Shown here piece by piece: positions 34,861 through 42,821 of a stretch of 54,004 nucleotides of DNA. The stretch is from contig DDVX01000023.1 of NCBI GenBank assembly GCA_002345575.1, positions 1-54,004 on the forward strand, written 5' to 3'. Position 1 is the stretch's first letter; every line of letters starts with the position of its first letter. A model generated the notes under the pieces. It searched no databases. It was not told the origin of the DNA and worked only from the letters and a program-made list of their open reading frames with translations. This stretch comes from Stutzerimonas stutzeri. Lineage in GTDB: Bacteria > Pseudomonadota > Gammaproteobacteria > Pseudomonadales > Pseudomonadaceae. The translations under genes and the position numbers were made by a program.

Positions 34861-36438
34861 TCAGGAACCCGCCGGACCTTCCTGTTCGCCATTGGTGTAG
34901 GTAGGCCGTTCGCGATCCTCACCCGGTGCCGGCCGACCTTCCAGCGGTGGCAGCGCCTTGGCTTTCTCCAAGTCGACGCCGACGCCCTCGGCCAGGCGGC
35001 GGCCGTAATCCTCGTCGCAATGCCAGAAGTGCCAGATCATGCGCAGCTGGATGTTTTCCGGGCACTCCTTGAGGTCGGCGACGATGTTGTTGATCAGGTC
35101 GTCGCGCTCCCAATCCTCGAAGGTACGGTAGCGCTCACCGGTCTGCTGGTAATCGCTGCGCGTGCGCGTGGTCTGGTAGCGGCCCAGGTGGCCTTCGACC
35201 CACTGGTGATAATCCTTCTCGGGCTTGGGCGCTTCGCGCAGGCCGTTCTGCGAGCTGGGCTCGTAGTTGACGTGGGGGTTCTCGCCACCGTTGTCGACAT
35301 AGAAGGCCATCTGGCCGTCACGCTGGTTGGTGGCCGCGGGGCGCTTGGGTGCGTTGATCGGCAGCTGCAGGTAGTTCGGCCCGACGCGATAGCGCTGGGT
35401 GTCGGAGTACGACAGAGTCCGGCCCTGCAGCATCTTGTCGTCGGAGAAGTCGATGCCGTCGACCAGCACGCCCGTGCCGAACGCCGCCTGCTCGGTTTCC
35501 GCGAAGAAGTTCGACGGGTTGCGGTCCAGCACCAGCCGGCCCACCGGCAACAGCGGGAACTGGTCTTCCGGCCAGCGCTTGGTGTCGTCCAGCGGATCGA
35601 AGTCCAGCTCGTCGTGAGGGTCGTCGGACATGATCTGCACGCACATTTCCCACTCGGGGTAATCGCCGCGCTCGATGGCGTCGTAGAGATCGCGGGTGGC
35701 GTGGCCGACGTCGTGCTTCTGGATCTCCGCCGCCTGCTCGCTGGTGAGGTTCTTCACGCCGAGCTTGGGCTCGAAAGAGAACTTGCAGAGCACCGCCTCG
35801 CCCTGGTCGTTGACCAGCTTGTAGGTGTTCACGCTGGAGCCCTGCATGTGCCGGTAATTGGCGGGGATGCCCCAGGGGCTCTTCACCCAGGTGACCATGT
35901 GCAGGGCTTCGGGGTGGTGCTGGACGAAATCGTAGAAGCGCCAGGGTTCCTGGCGGTTGGAAATCGGGTCCGGCTTGAAGGCGTGGATCATGTCGGGGAA
36001 CTTGATCGCATCGCGGATGAAGAAGACCTTGAGGTTGTTGCCCACCAGGTCCCAGTTGCCGTCCTCGGTGTAGAACTTGATGGCGAAGCCGCGCGGGTCG
36101 CGTGCCGTCTCGGGCGATTCCTTGGCGCCGATCACGGTGGAAAAACGCAGGAACACTGGGGTCTTCACGTCGGCTTTGGTCAGCACCTTGGCGCGGGTAT
36201 AGCGGCTGGCGTCTTCGTCACCGATCTTGCCGTAAGCCTCGAAATAGCCATGGGCTGCGGTGCCGCGCGCATGGACCACGCGCTCGGGAATACGCTCGCG
36301 GTCGAAGTGCGTGATCTTCTCGATGAAGGGATAGTTTTCCAGCGTGGCTGGCCCACGTTCGCCGACCGAACGCAGGCTCTGATTATCTTGGACCGGATGG
36401 CCCTGCCGCGTGGTGAGTGTTCGTTGCTCATCGTTCAT
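34861..36438 (-). CDS. Monofunctional heme catalase
   Basis: A 525-residue catalase that decomposes H2O2. The distal His is at about residue 56 (VVHARG), the distal Asn in DLVGNNLKVFF, and the proximal Tyr region is RTLSYSDTQRYRVGPNY. No N-terminal signal peptide is seen, so it is cytoplasmic. The start at 36438 is chosen because it follows AGGGGGC; the upstream extension includes a palindrome. It lies 87 nt after cysA on the same strand. The oxyR gene in this window is a candidate regulator. Confidence 0.92.
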   Translation of the reverse strand: MNDEQRTLTTRQGHPVQDNQSLRSVGERGPATLENYPFIEKITHFDRERIPERVVHARGTAAHGYFEAYGKIGDEDASRYTRAKVLTKADVKTPVFLRFSTVIGAKESPETARDPRGFAIKFYTEDGNWDLVGNNLKVFFIRDAIKFPDMIHAFKPDPISNRQEPWRFYDFVQHHPEALHMVTWVKSPWGIPANYRHMQGSSVNTYKLVNDQGEAVLCKFSFEPKLGVKNLTSEQAAEIQKHDVGHATRDLYDAIERGDYPEWEMCVQIMSDDPHDELDFDPLDDTKRWPEDQFPLLPVGRLVLDRNPSNFFAETEQAAFGTGVLVDGIDFSDDKMLQGRTLSYSDTQRYRVGPNYLQLPINAPKRPAATNQRDGQMAFYVDNGGENPHVNYEPSSQNGLREAPKPEKDYHQWVEGHLGRYQTTRTRSDYQQTGERYRTFEDWERDDLINNIVADLKECPENIQLRMIWHFWHCDEDYGRRLAEGVGVDLEKAKALPPLEGRPAPGEDRERPTYTNGEQEGPAGS

Positions 36439-36452
36439 GGCTGCCCCCTTTG

Positions 36453-36470
36453 AAAGGATTGAAATCCTTT
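36453..36470. promoter_or_regulatory. 18-nt palindrome before the catalase start
   Basis: AAAGGATT-GA-AATCCTTT is an inverted repeat with 8-bp perfect arms, 14 nt upstream of the catalase start and just ahead of its ribosome binding site. It could be an operator, or a leader hairpin if transcription starts upstream. It is not the known OxyR pattern (ATAG-N7-CTAT). Confidence 0.45.
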
Positions 36471-36525
36471 GGGTAGCCGATATCCCTCGATGGTTCACCC
36501 GCGCGCAGCGCCGCCCGGCAGAAAC

Positions 36526-37515
36526 TCAGCTCACCGCGCGGGAGTGCTGCTCCAGTGGCCGGAAGTACAGCGTCTCGCCCCGATGGGCGCCATGCAGGCT
36601 GGCGTGGTCGTTGGCAACTTCCACTTCGATCGGCTCGGCCTGGCTGGCGACGCGCAGCGTGACCCGCGTGGTCGCGCCCAACGGGCGGATATCGCGCACT
36701 TCGCCGACTTGATAGTCGGCCACCAGCTCTCGGCTCAGCGACACCTCGTGCGGGCGGAACAGCACGGAGCGGTCGCCGCCCAGCTGCAGGCGGTTGGCAT
36801 CGCCGAGGAAGTGATAGACGAAATCGCTGGCCGGGTTCTGGTAGACCTCGGCCGGCGTGCCGATCTGCTCGACCACGCCCTTGTTCATCACCACGATGCG
36901 ATCAGCCACTTCCATCGCCTCTTCCTGGTCATGGGTGACGAACACGGAAGTGAGATGCACATCCTCGTGCAGGCGCGCCAGCCAGCGGCGCAGCTCCTTG
37001 CGCACCTTGGCATCCAGCGCGCCGAAGGGTTCGTCGAGCAGCAGCACCTTGGGTTCCACCGCCAGCGCACGGGCCAGGGCGATGCGTTGGCGCTGACCGC
37101 CGGACAGTTGCTCGGGGTAGCGGTCGGCCAGCCAATCGAGCTGCACCAGGCCGAGCAGCTCGTGGACCTTCTCGGCGATCACCGTTTCGCTCGGGCGCTG
37201 CTTCTTGGGTTTCATGCGCAGGCCGAAGGCAACGTTGTCGAACACCGTCATGTGGCGGAACAGCGCGTAATGCTGGAAGACGAAGCCGACGTTGCGGTCG
37301 CGCACGTCATGGCCGGAGACATCCTCGCCGTGGAACACGATGCTGCCGGTGTCCGGGGTTTCCAGGCCGGCGATGATGCGCAGCAGGCTGGTCTTGCCGC
37401 AGCCGGACGGGCCGAGCAGCGCCACCAGCTCGCCGCTCTGGATGTTGAGGTCGATGTTGTTCAGTGCCTGGAACTGGCCGAAGCGCTTGTTGATATTGCT
37501 GATCTGGATACTCAT
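36526..37515 (-). CDS. cysA: Sulfate/thiosulfate ABC importer ATP-binding protein CysA
   Basis: A 329-residue ATPase with Walker A GPSGCGKTS, signature LSGGQRQRIALARAL, Walker B VLLLDEPFGALD and a C-terminal TOBE-like regulatory domain (FRPHEVSLSR). The start MSIQISNINKRFG is typical of CysA. It energises sulfate and thiosulfate uptake with CysT and CysW. It follows cysW by 4 nt and is the last transporter gene before the catalase. Confidence 0.94.
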   Translation of the reverse strand: MSIQISNINKRFGQFQALNNIDLNIQSGELVALLGPSGCGKTSLLRIIAGLETPDTGSIVFHGEDVSGHDVRDRNVGFVFQHYALFRHMTVFDNVAFGLRMKPKKQRPSETVIAEKVHELLGLVQLDWLADRYPEQLSGGQRQRIALARALAVEPKVLLLDEPFGALDAKVRKELRRWLARLHEDVHLTSVFVTHDQEEAMEVADRIVVMNKGVVEQIGTPAEVYQNPASDFVYHFLGDANRLQLGGDRSVLFRPHEVSLSRELVADYQVGEVRDIRPLGATTRVTLRVASQAEPIEVEVANDHASLHGAHRGETLYFRPLEQHSRAVS

Positions 37516-37519
37516 GGCT

Positions 37520-38395
37520 TCATTCCTCGGCTTCGGCGGTCTGGCGCTCGATGCGCGACTCGCTCCACTGCTTGAGCAGCAGGATCACCAGCGCCAGGGC
37601 CAGCAGCAGGCTGGCCACGCTGAACGCGGCGACGTGGTTGTATTCGTTGTAGAGAATCTCGACGTGCAGTGGCAGGGTGTTGGTCAGTCCGCGGATATGC
37701 CCGGACACCACCGACACCGCACCGAACTCGCCCATCGCCCGCGCGGTACAGAGCACCACGCCGTAGACCAGGCCCCATTTGATGTTGGGCAGGGTGATGT
37801 GCCAGAACATCTGCCAGCCGCTGGCGCCAAGCAACCGCGCCGCCTCCTCCTCCGTGGTGCCCTGCTCCTGCATCAGCGGAATCAACTCACGGGCAACGAA
37901 GGGCACGGTGACAAACAAGGTAGCCAGCACGATGCCCGGCACGGCAAAGATGATCTGCACATCGAGGTCACTCAGCCACTCGCCGAAATAACCCTGTGCG
38001 CCGAACAGCAGCACGTAGATCAGACCGGCGATCACAGGCGACACCGAGAACGGCAGGTCGATCAGCGTTACCAGGATGCTCTTGCCGCGAAACTCGTACT
38101 TGCTCACGCACCAGGCGGCGGCGACCCCGAACACCAGATTGAGCGGCACCGAGATGCCCACGGCGATCAGCGTCAGCTTCAGCGCGGCCAGGGCGTCGGG
38201 TTCGAAGATCGCCTCGAAGAAGGTGCCGAAACCGAGTTTCAGCGCCTCACTGACGACAATCACCAGCGGCAGCAGCAGGAACAGCGCAAACACCAGCCAG
38301 GCGGAAATGATCAGCAACCGGCGCCCGAGGGCATTGCCGCGACGCGCGGCATTGGCGGAGGTGCTGGCTGTCGCGGGTAGCGAAACAGAAGACAT
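37520..38395 (-). CDS. cysW: Sulfate/thiosulfate ABC importer permease CysW
   Basis: A 291-residue permease with about six membrane segments and the coupling-loop EAA motif (EEAARLLGASGWQMFWHITLP). The start at 38395 is chosen because it gives family length and follows AGGAGG; the open frame further upstream overlaps cysT. The N-terminal ~25 residues are polar (Ser/Ala rich). It pairs with CysT in the membrane. Confidence 0.93.
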   Translation of the reverse strand: MSSVSLPATASTSANAARRGNALGRRLLIISAWLVFALFLLLPLVIVVSEALKLGFGTFFEAIFEPDALAALKLTLIAVGISVPLNLVFGVAAAWCVSKYEFRGKSILVTLIDLPFSVSPVIAGLIYVLLFGAQGYFGEWLSDLDVQIIFAVPGIVLATLFVTVPFVARELIPLMQEQGTTEEEAARLLGASGWQMFWHITLPNIKWGLVYGVVLCTARAMGEFGAVSVVSGHIRGLTNTLPLHVEILYNEYNHVAAFSVASLLLALALVILLLKQWSESRIERQTAEAEE

Positions 38396-38406
38396 GGCGA
38401 CCTCCT

Positions 38407-39225
38407 TTATGGGTGCGAGATGCGGCGCTGCAGCAGGTTGATCAGCAGCAGCAAAATGAAGGACACCACCAGCATCAGTACACCAATCGCCGTGGCGCCG
38501 GCGTAGTCGTACTGGTCCAGCTTGACCATGATCAGCAGCGGCAGGATCTCGGTTTTCATCGGCATGTTGCCGGCGATGAAGATCACCGAGCCGTACTCGC
38601 CGACGCCGCGGGCAAAGGCCAGGGCGAAACCGGTCAGCCAGACCGGCAGCAAAGCCGGCAGCAGCACGTGGCGGGCCACCTGCAGCGGGCGCGCGCCCAG
38701 GCAGGCCGCGGCCTCTTCGACTTCGCGGGGAATATCGGCCAGCACCGGCTGCAGCGTGCGCACCACGAACGGCAGCGTAACGAAAGTCAGTGCCAGGGTG
38801 ATGCCCAGCGGGCTGTAGGCGATCTTGAAACCCATCGCCGTGGCCCACTGGCCAACCAGGCCGTTCGGAGCGTAGAGCGCGGTCAGGGCGATACCGGCGA
38901 CGGCGGTCGGCAGGGCGAATGGCAGGTCGATCATCGCCTCGATGACCTTGCGTCCGGGAAAGGTGTAGCGCACCAGCACCCAGGCCAACAGGGTGCCGAT
39001 GACGCCGTTGAGCACCGCCGCGACAAAGGCGGTGCCGAAACTGAGCTTGAGCGCCGCCAGCACGCGCGGCGCGCTGATGATGGCGATGAACTGGTCCCAG
39101 GTAAGTTCGGTGGTCTTTAGAAACAGCGCACCCAGGGGAATCAGCACTAACAGGCTGAGGTACACCAGGGTGTAACCCAGCGTCAGCCCGAAGCCGGGTA
39201 TGACGGAGGAGGATCGGCTAGACAT
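38407..39225 (-). CDS. cysT: Sulfate/thiosulfate ABC importer permease CysT (CysU)
   Basis: A 272-residue permease with VIPGFGLTLGYTLVYLSLLV at the N-terminus, the CysT hallmark, and the EAA loop EEAAACLGARPLQVARHVLLP. The start at 39225 matches the typical MSxR start; an in-frame Met at 39252 is possible. It is separated from sbp by 387 nt filled with repeats, so the operon may be interrupted or have an internal promoter there. Confidence 0.93.
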   Translation of the reverse strand: MSSRSSSVIPGFGLTLGYTLVYLSLLVLIPLGALFLKTTELTWDQFIAIISAPRVLAALKLSFGTAFVAAVLNGVIGTLLAWVLVRYTFPGRKVIEAMIDLPFALPTAVAGIALTALYAPNGLVGQWATAMGFKIAYSPLGITLALTFVTLPFVVRTLQPVLADIPREVEEAAACLGARPLQVARHVLLPALLPVWLTGFALAFARGVGEYGSVIFIAGNMPMKTEILPLLIMVKLDQYDYAGATAIGVLMLVVSFILLLLINLLQRRISHP

Positions 39226-39270
39226 TGGTTGAGGCTCTGTCTGGTGGAGCATTGAGGCCGGCTGAAACTC

Positions 39271-39516
39271 GTAGGGTGGAAGTCGCCTTTACTTCCACCA
39301 CCAACGCCCCGCGGGTGCCGATGGTGGATCGGTGAAGCGTGATCCACCCTACGAACTGTTCGAGCAATGTGTCGGCTGAAGCGTCGCGAACGCAGCTCAT
39401 GTAGGGTGGAAGTCGCTTTTTACTTCCACCACCGACGCCCTGCGGGTCGATGGTGGATCGGTGAAGCGTGATCCACCCGTTCTATGTGTCGGCTGAAGCG
39501 TCACGAGCGCAGCTCA
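39271..39516. repeat. Two tandem GTAGGGTGGA hairpin units
   Basis: Unit 1 (39271-39399) and unit 2 (39401-39516) share most of their sequence: GTAGGGTGGAAGTCGC, an ACTTCCACC arm, GATGGTGGATCGGTGAAGCG, a TGATCCACCC arm, then GTGTCGGCTGAAGCGTC. Each has two small hairpins with conserved outer arms (GGTGGA/TCCACC) and different inner arms. They fill the gap between cysT and sbp together with the structured element copy 3. Confidence 0.7.
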
Positions 39517-39612
39517 GACAAGGCGAAGATTGGCGAGGGCCGCGGAGTTTACGGGCTGTAAATGAGCAGGCCCGAGCCGGTCTTCAACGCAGTATGAGCA
39601 AGCGCAGTAGCT
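39505..39612. repeat. Structured dispersed intergenic element, copy 3
   Basis: The stems here differ in sequence from copy 1 but pair equally well: GCTCA (39512-39516) with TGAGC (39595-39599); AAGATTGGC (39526-39534) with GCCGGTCTT (39576-39584), two pairs being G-U; GA/GA opposed at 39535-39536 and 39574-39575; and GGGCC (39537-39541) with GGCCC (39569-39573). The core is TTTAC-N5-GTAAA-like. It ends at the sbp stop codon. Confidence 0.65.
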
Positions 39613-40611
39613 TCATTCGGTCTGGTAGATCTGGTCGAAAATGCCGCCGTCGTTGAAGAACTTAGGTTGCGCGACCTTCCAGCCGCCGAAGTCATCGTCG
39701 ATGGTGACCAGCTTCAATGCCGGGAACTGGTCCTTGAACTCGGCTGCCACGGCTTCATTACGCGGACGGTAGAAGTTCTTCGCGGCAATTCGCTGGCCTT
39801 CCTCGCTGTACAGGTAGTTCAGGTAGGCCTCGGCGACTTCACGGGTGCCCTTGCGGTCGACGTTCTTGTCCACCACGGCGACTGGCGGCTCGGCGAGGAT
39901 CGACAGCGGCGGCACGACGATCTCGAAGTTCTCGCCACCTTGTTCCTTGAGGGCCAGGAAGGCTTCGTTTTCCCAGGCCAGCAACACATCGCCGATCTGG
40001 TTGTTGACGAAGGTGATGGTCGAGCCGCGCGCGCCGGTATCCAGCACCGGGACGTTCTTGTAGAGCTTCTCGACGAAGGCCTGCGCCTGCTGCTCATCAC
40101 CGTACTTCTGCTGGGCATAGGCCCAGGCGGCGAGGAAGTTCCAGCGCGCGCCGCCGGATGTTTTCGGGTTCGGCGTGATCACCTCGACGCCCGGCTTGAC
40201 CAGGTCTTCCCAGTCTTTGATGCCCTCGGGGTTGCCCTTGCGCACCAGGAACACGATGGTCGAAGTGTAGGGTGTGCTGGCCTGCGGAAGGCGGGACTGC
40301 CAATCCTCGGGAATCAGCTTGCCAATTTTTTGCAGCTCGTCGATGTCGCCGGCCAGGGCCAGGGTCACCACATCGGCACGCAGGCCATCGATCACGGCAC
40401 GGGCCTGCTTGCCGGAGCCGCCATGGGATTGCTGGACCTTGATCGGCTCGTGGCCTTCGGCCTGCCAATGCTTGGTGAAGGCTTCGTTGAACGCAACATA
40501 GAGCTCGCGCGTCGGGTCGTAGGACACGTTGAGCAGGGAATCGGCGGCTACGGCTGGGCCGGCGATAAGGGCGCTGGCCAGGGCGGCGAGCGTGAAGTTA
40601 CGAATGGACAT
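39613..40611 (-). CDS. sbp: Periplasmic sulfate-binding protein Sbp
   Basis: A 332-residue binding protein with a signal peptide of about 22 residues (ALIAGPAVAA). It shows the family blocks NVSYDPTRELY, QQSHGGSGKQARAVIDGL, TLALAGDID and NPKTSGGARWNFLAAW, which line the sulfate pocket. It delivers sulfate to CysTWA. AGGAG lies 7 nt before the start but can be partly paired by an upstream segment. Two mini-ORFs and oscA precede it on the same strand. Confidence 0.95.
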   Translation of the reverse strand: MSIRNFTLAALASALIAGPAVAADSLLNVSYDPTRELYVAFNEAFTKHWQAEGHEPIKVQQSHGGSGKQARAVIDGLRADVVTLALAGDIDELQKIGKLIPEDWQSRLPQASTPYTSTIVFLVRKGNPEGIKDWEDLVKPGVEVITPNPKTSGGARWNFLAAWAYAQQKYGDEQQAQAFVEKLYKNVPVLDTGARGSTITFVNNQIGDVLLAWENEAFLALKEQGGENFEIVVPPLSILAEPPVAVVDKNVDRKGTREVAEAYLNYLYSEEGQRIAAKNFYRPRNEAVAAEFKDQFPALKLVTIDDDFGGWKVAQPKFFNDGGIFDQIYQTE

Positions 40612-40619
40612 GTGCAGCT

Positions 40620-40661
40620 CCTGAAAAAAACCTGGTTCTGTGTTGGCGGTAACGGTTCAGG
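40620..40661 (-). promoter_or_regulatory. Hairpin that can mask the sbp ribosome binding site
   Basis: In the transcript, CCTGAACC (from 40661 down) can pair with GG-TTTTT-TTCAGG (ending 40620), giving a CCTGAA/TTCAGG stem plus CC/GG with a bulged U5. The 3' arm includes the first bases of the sbp AGGAG site. It begins about 11 nt after the stop codon of the second mini-ORF, which suggests translational control. The structure is modest in strength. Confidence 0.4.
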
Positions 40662-40672
40662 GTGTTGAGCAA

Positions 40673-40720
40673 TCAGCTCCGCATTCGCGGGCGACAGCTG
40701 CAGTACCGGTGCGTGTTCAT
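40673..40720 (-). CDS. Candidate 15-residue leader peptide with Cys-Ser-Cys
   Basis: The ORF MNTHRYCSCRPRMRS lies between oscA and sbp on their strand. Its ATG overlaps the stop of a six-codon ORF (ATGA), which itself has a strong GGAGGG ribosome binding site. Two of fifteen codons are Cys (TGC, TGT), a rare density, in front of a sulfate transporter gene. This fits a Cys-sensing leader, but no homologue was checked and the function is inferred. Confidence 0.4.
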   Translation of the reverse strand: MNTHRYCSCRPRMRS

Positions 40721-40737
40721 GTGCTTGGCTCTTTCAT
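40717..40737 (-). CDS. Six-residue mini-ORF overlapping the leader peptide
   Basis: ATG at 40737 begins MKEPST and stops at 40717, with the stop codon sharing bases with the next ATG. GGAGGG at 40745-40750 (complement) sits 7 nt before the ATG, a near-ideal ribosome binding site that no longer gene uses. That is the reason for recording such a short frame. Confidence 0.35.
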   Translation of the reverse strand: MKEPST

Positions 40738-40786
40738 GGTCACGCCCTCCGGTGGTCCAGTCGGGCTGATGATGGGGTTGTGTGAA

Positions 40787-40966
40787 TCAGGAATGCTTGC
40801 CGGTCGGCTGCAGGCGGAATTTTTCCTTGCGCTCGATCTGAACGACCTGCCCGTTATGCACGGTGACTTCCACCGAACCAAACTTGAGGCCATTCAGCGC
40901 GGCGTGGATTTCGCGCAGGATGCTGGCTTCGTCCTGACCTTCGAGATTGCGAATGGTCGCGGTCAT
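40787..40966 (-). CDS. oscA: OscA/YezD family small protein (sulfur starvation)
   Basis: A 59-residue protein with the YezD (DUF2292) pattern: ILREIHAALNGLKFGSVEVT, then VHNGQVVQIERKEKFRL. In Pseudomonas corrugata the homologue OscA, encoded upstream of sbp, is needed for organosulfur use and chromate tolerance. The start at 40966 is favoured because GGAG lies 9 nt before it; a Met three codons earlier has no room for a ribosome binding site. It is divergent from the RBBP9-type hydrolase gene. Confidence 0.88.
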   Translation of the reverse strand: MTATIRNLEGQDEASILREIHAALNGLKFGSVEVTVHNGQVVQIERKEKFRLQPTGKHS

Positions 40967-41052
40967 TTTCTCCATCTCCGTGAAGCCTCATGACGGCCAG
41001 GACAGCCGTAGCCAGTGAGGCGTGGTGCGGATATTAATCAGAGCCGAGATAT

Positions 41053-41075
41053 TCTGAAAAAGACCGTTTCAGAAC
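41053..41075. promoter_or_regulatory. Inverted repeat in the oscA promoter region
   Basis: TTCTGAAA-aagaccg-TTTCAGAA, with perfect 8-bp arms and a 7-nt spacer, lies about 90 nt upstream of oscA. The arrangement is that of a dimeric regulator site. Which regulator binds is unknown; CysB or a sulfur-responsive activator are candidates from the context. Confidence 0.45.
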
Positions 41076-41092
41076 ATTTATATGCTTTTATG

Positions 41093-41161
41093 GAATAATA
41101 GATGCCAGCCAAGCAGCTCCTTCACCTGTAATTAAAGGAATAAGCAAATTCTTTCTTATTC
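41093..41161. promoter_or_regulatory. GGAATAA boxes in the oscA/hydrolase intergenic region
   Basis: GGAATAA occurs at 41093-41099 and again at 41137-41143. The second is part of GAATAAG (41138-41144) and CTTATTC (41155-41161), a perfect 7-bp inverted repeat with a 10-nt spacer, lying about 60 nt before the hydrolase start. A similar TTATTC/GAATAA pair precedes the oprD-type gene at 53602. They may be sites for a shared sulfur regulator. Confidence 0.4.
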
Positions 41162-41219
41162 TTTTTAAGATTTTCAGGCGCTGCCTAGACTGGCCACCAT
41201 GAATGCAGGAGGCCCAACG

Positions 41220-41801
41220 ATGCCTAGTGAATCCATCCGTTATTTGATAGTGCCGGGCTGGCACGGCTCGTCTGACGAGCACTGGCAAAGCCACTGGCAG
41301 CGCACGCTTCCCAACAGCGCTCGGGTCGAGCAGACCGACTGGCTGTTGCCGCGACGCGAAGATTGGCTTGCCGAACTTGAGCGCTGCGTGGCGGGCGACC
41401 CACGCCCGGTGGTGCTGGTTGCGCACAGCCTGGGCTGCATCACCGTTGCGCATTGGGCAGCACAAGCCCCGCAAGCACTGCTGCACCGGGTGCGTGGCGC
41501 GCTGCTGGTCGCCCCGGCCGATGTGGAGCGCAGCAATTGCCCCGAGGCGTTGCGCAACTTTGCGCCGATTCCGCGCCAGCCGCTGCCGTTCGTCAGCCAG
41601 CTGGTCGGTTCGGACAACGACACCGCTGCCAGCGCCGCACGCGCCGTCGAACTGGGTCAGGACTGGTGCAGCGAAGTCTCGATACTCGCCGGCGCCGGGC
41701 ATATCAACGTGAGTTCCGGGCACCACCAGTGGGAACAGGGTTTCGCCTACCTCTACCGCTTGCAGAGTCGTATCGAACGCAATGCACGCCAGAGCGCCTG
41801 A
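41220..41801 (+). CDS. RBBP9/YdeN family alpha/beta hydrolase
   Basis: A 193-residue serine hydrolase with VPGWHGSSDEHW near the N-terminus, nucleophile S70 (VAHSLG), an acid at D132 or D134 and H161 (GAGHIN), the RBBP9/YdeN triad. The substrate is unknown. The start at 41220 is chosen because AGGAGG lies 6 nt upstream; a Met seven codons earlier has no such site. It faces oscA across a region with two inverted repeats, so sulfur control is plausible. Confidence 0.82.
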   Translation: MPSESIRYLIVPGWHGSSDEHWQSHWQRTLPNSARVEQTDWLLPRREDWLAELERCVAGDPRPVVLVAHSLGCITVAHWAAQAPQALLHRVRGALLVAPADVERSNCPEALRNFAPIPRQPLPFVSQLVGSDNDTAASAARAVELGQDWCSEVSILAGAGHINVSSGHHQWEQGFAYLYRLQSRIERNARQSA

Positions 41802-41906
41802 ACCGCGCCGGCCGTTGTATACCGCCAATATCCTGCAGGCTGGCAATAGCTGCCGGTGAGACAGACAGCGTTTCAACAAACATGTGACCGAGGCGCTGAA
41901 CGCGCG

Positions 41907-42821
41907 CTAAACGCCGCTAGCGAACTGCTTTCGATAAGCTCCAGGCAGCACACCATTGACCTTGGCGAACGCGCGAGTGAAGGCCGCCAAAGACTGGTAA
42001 CCGCAAGCATCCGCCGTGGCGGCCACCGGCTGGCCCTGGCGCAGCAACTGGCAGGCCTGGCGCATGCGCAGGTTGAGCAGCAAATGCCCGGGCGAGGTCC
42101 CGGCCAGTTCCTGGAAACGCTTGCAGAAGGCCGAACGCGACAGCCCGGTGAGTTCAGCCATACGCTCGAGCGTCCAGGCTTGTTCAGGACTTGCGATCAG
42201 CGCTTCGAGCAGAGAGACGAACTGCGGATGACGCGCCAGACCGAGCAATCCGCCCATGTCGCCAGCGCTGCGGCCCTGCTCGCGCAGCACATAGAGGAAC
42301 AACAGATGGCTGAGGCGTTCAAGCAGGTGCGGCGATGGCCCCAGGGGCAGCGAGCACTCCTCAAGGATGAGCTCGAACAAGTGCCGTGCCGCACTCGCAC
42401 CGGGCGCATCGGCACGCAACACCAGCCAGGGCGGCAGCGCCTCAAGCAACAAGCTGCTCAGACCCGGACGGAAATGGAAGAAACCACAGACCAGCCCGAC
42501 CCCTTCACGGGATTCGGAGTCCAACGACTGCATCGTGCCGCGCGGCCGCCAGCGCGCCGCTTCAGCCGATGCCGTATCGGACAGCCGATAAGACAGATCA
42601 CGCAGGAGAAATACCGCGTCGCCCGCGCGCAGAGCAATGCCTTGATCCTGATCGTCCAGATGCAGCCAGCAATCGCCGTGCGCCAGCAGATGGAAACTCG
42701 CTCGCGCCAAGCCCTGGGTACTGGCCTGCCAGTCACCGCAATAGCGTCCGACATGGAACAGATTGGCATTGAATTCCAGGTTCTCTAATAACCAATCGAA
42801 AGGTTCACTGGACGAATTCAT
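41907..42821 (-). CDS. AraC-family transcriptional regulator with cupin sensor
   Basis: A 304-residue regulator: N-terminal cupin_6-like domain (residues ~1-170, with HLLAHGDCWLHLDD), then a C-terminal pair of helix-turn-helix motifs (LTGLSRSAFCKRFQELAGTSP and ADACGYQSLAAFTRAF). It is divergent from the AhpD/flavoprotein/ABC operon, with 104 nt between the starts, and is therefore the likely local regulator of that operon. The effector is unknown. Confidence 0.85.
   Translation of the reverse strand: MNSSSEPFDWLLENLEFNANLFHVGRYCGDWQASTQGLARASFHLLAHGDCWLHLDDQDQGIALRAGDAVFLLRDLSYRLSDTASAEAARWRPRGTMQSLDSESREGVGLVCGFFHFRPGLSSLLLEALPPWLVLRADAPGASAARHLFELILEECSLPLGPSPHLLERLSHLLFLYVLREQGRSAGDMGGLLGLARHPQFVSLLEALIASPEQAWTLERMAELTGLSRSAFCKRFQELAGTSPGHLLLNLRMRQACQLLRQGQPVAATADACGYQSLAAFTRAFAKVNGVLPGAYRKQFASGV

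Noticed and set aside
35020..36453. 477-codon plus-strand frame opposite the catalase gene
   Set aside because: It shows no family pattern and mirrors the codon bias of the catalase on the other strand.
39271..39516. Tandem repeats as a CRISPR array
   Set aside because: There are only two units of about 120 nt, with internal hairpins and no short repeat/spacer pattern or cas genes.
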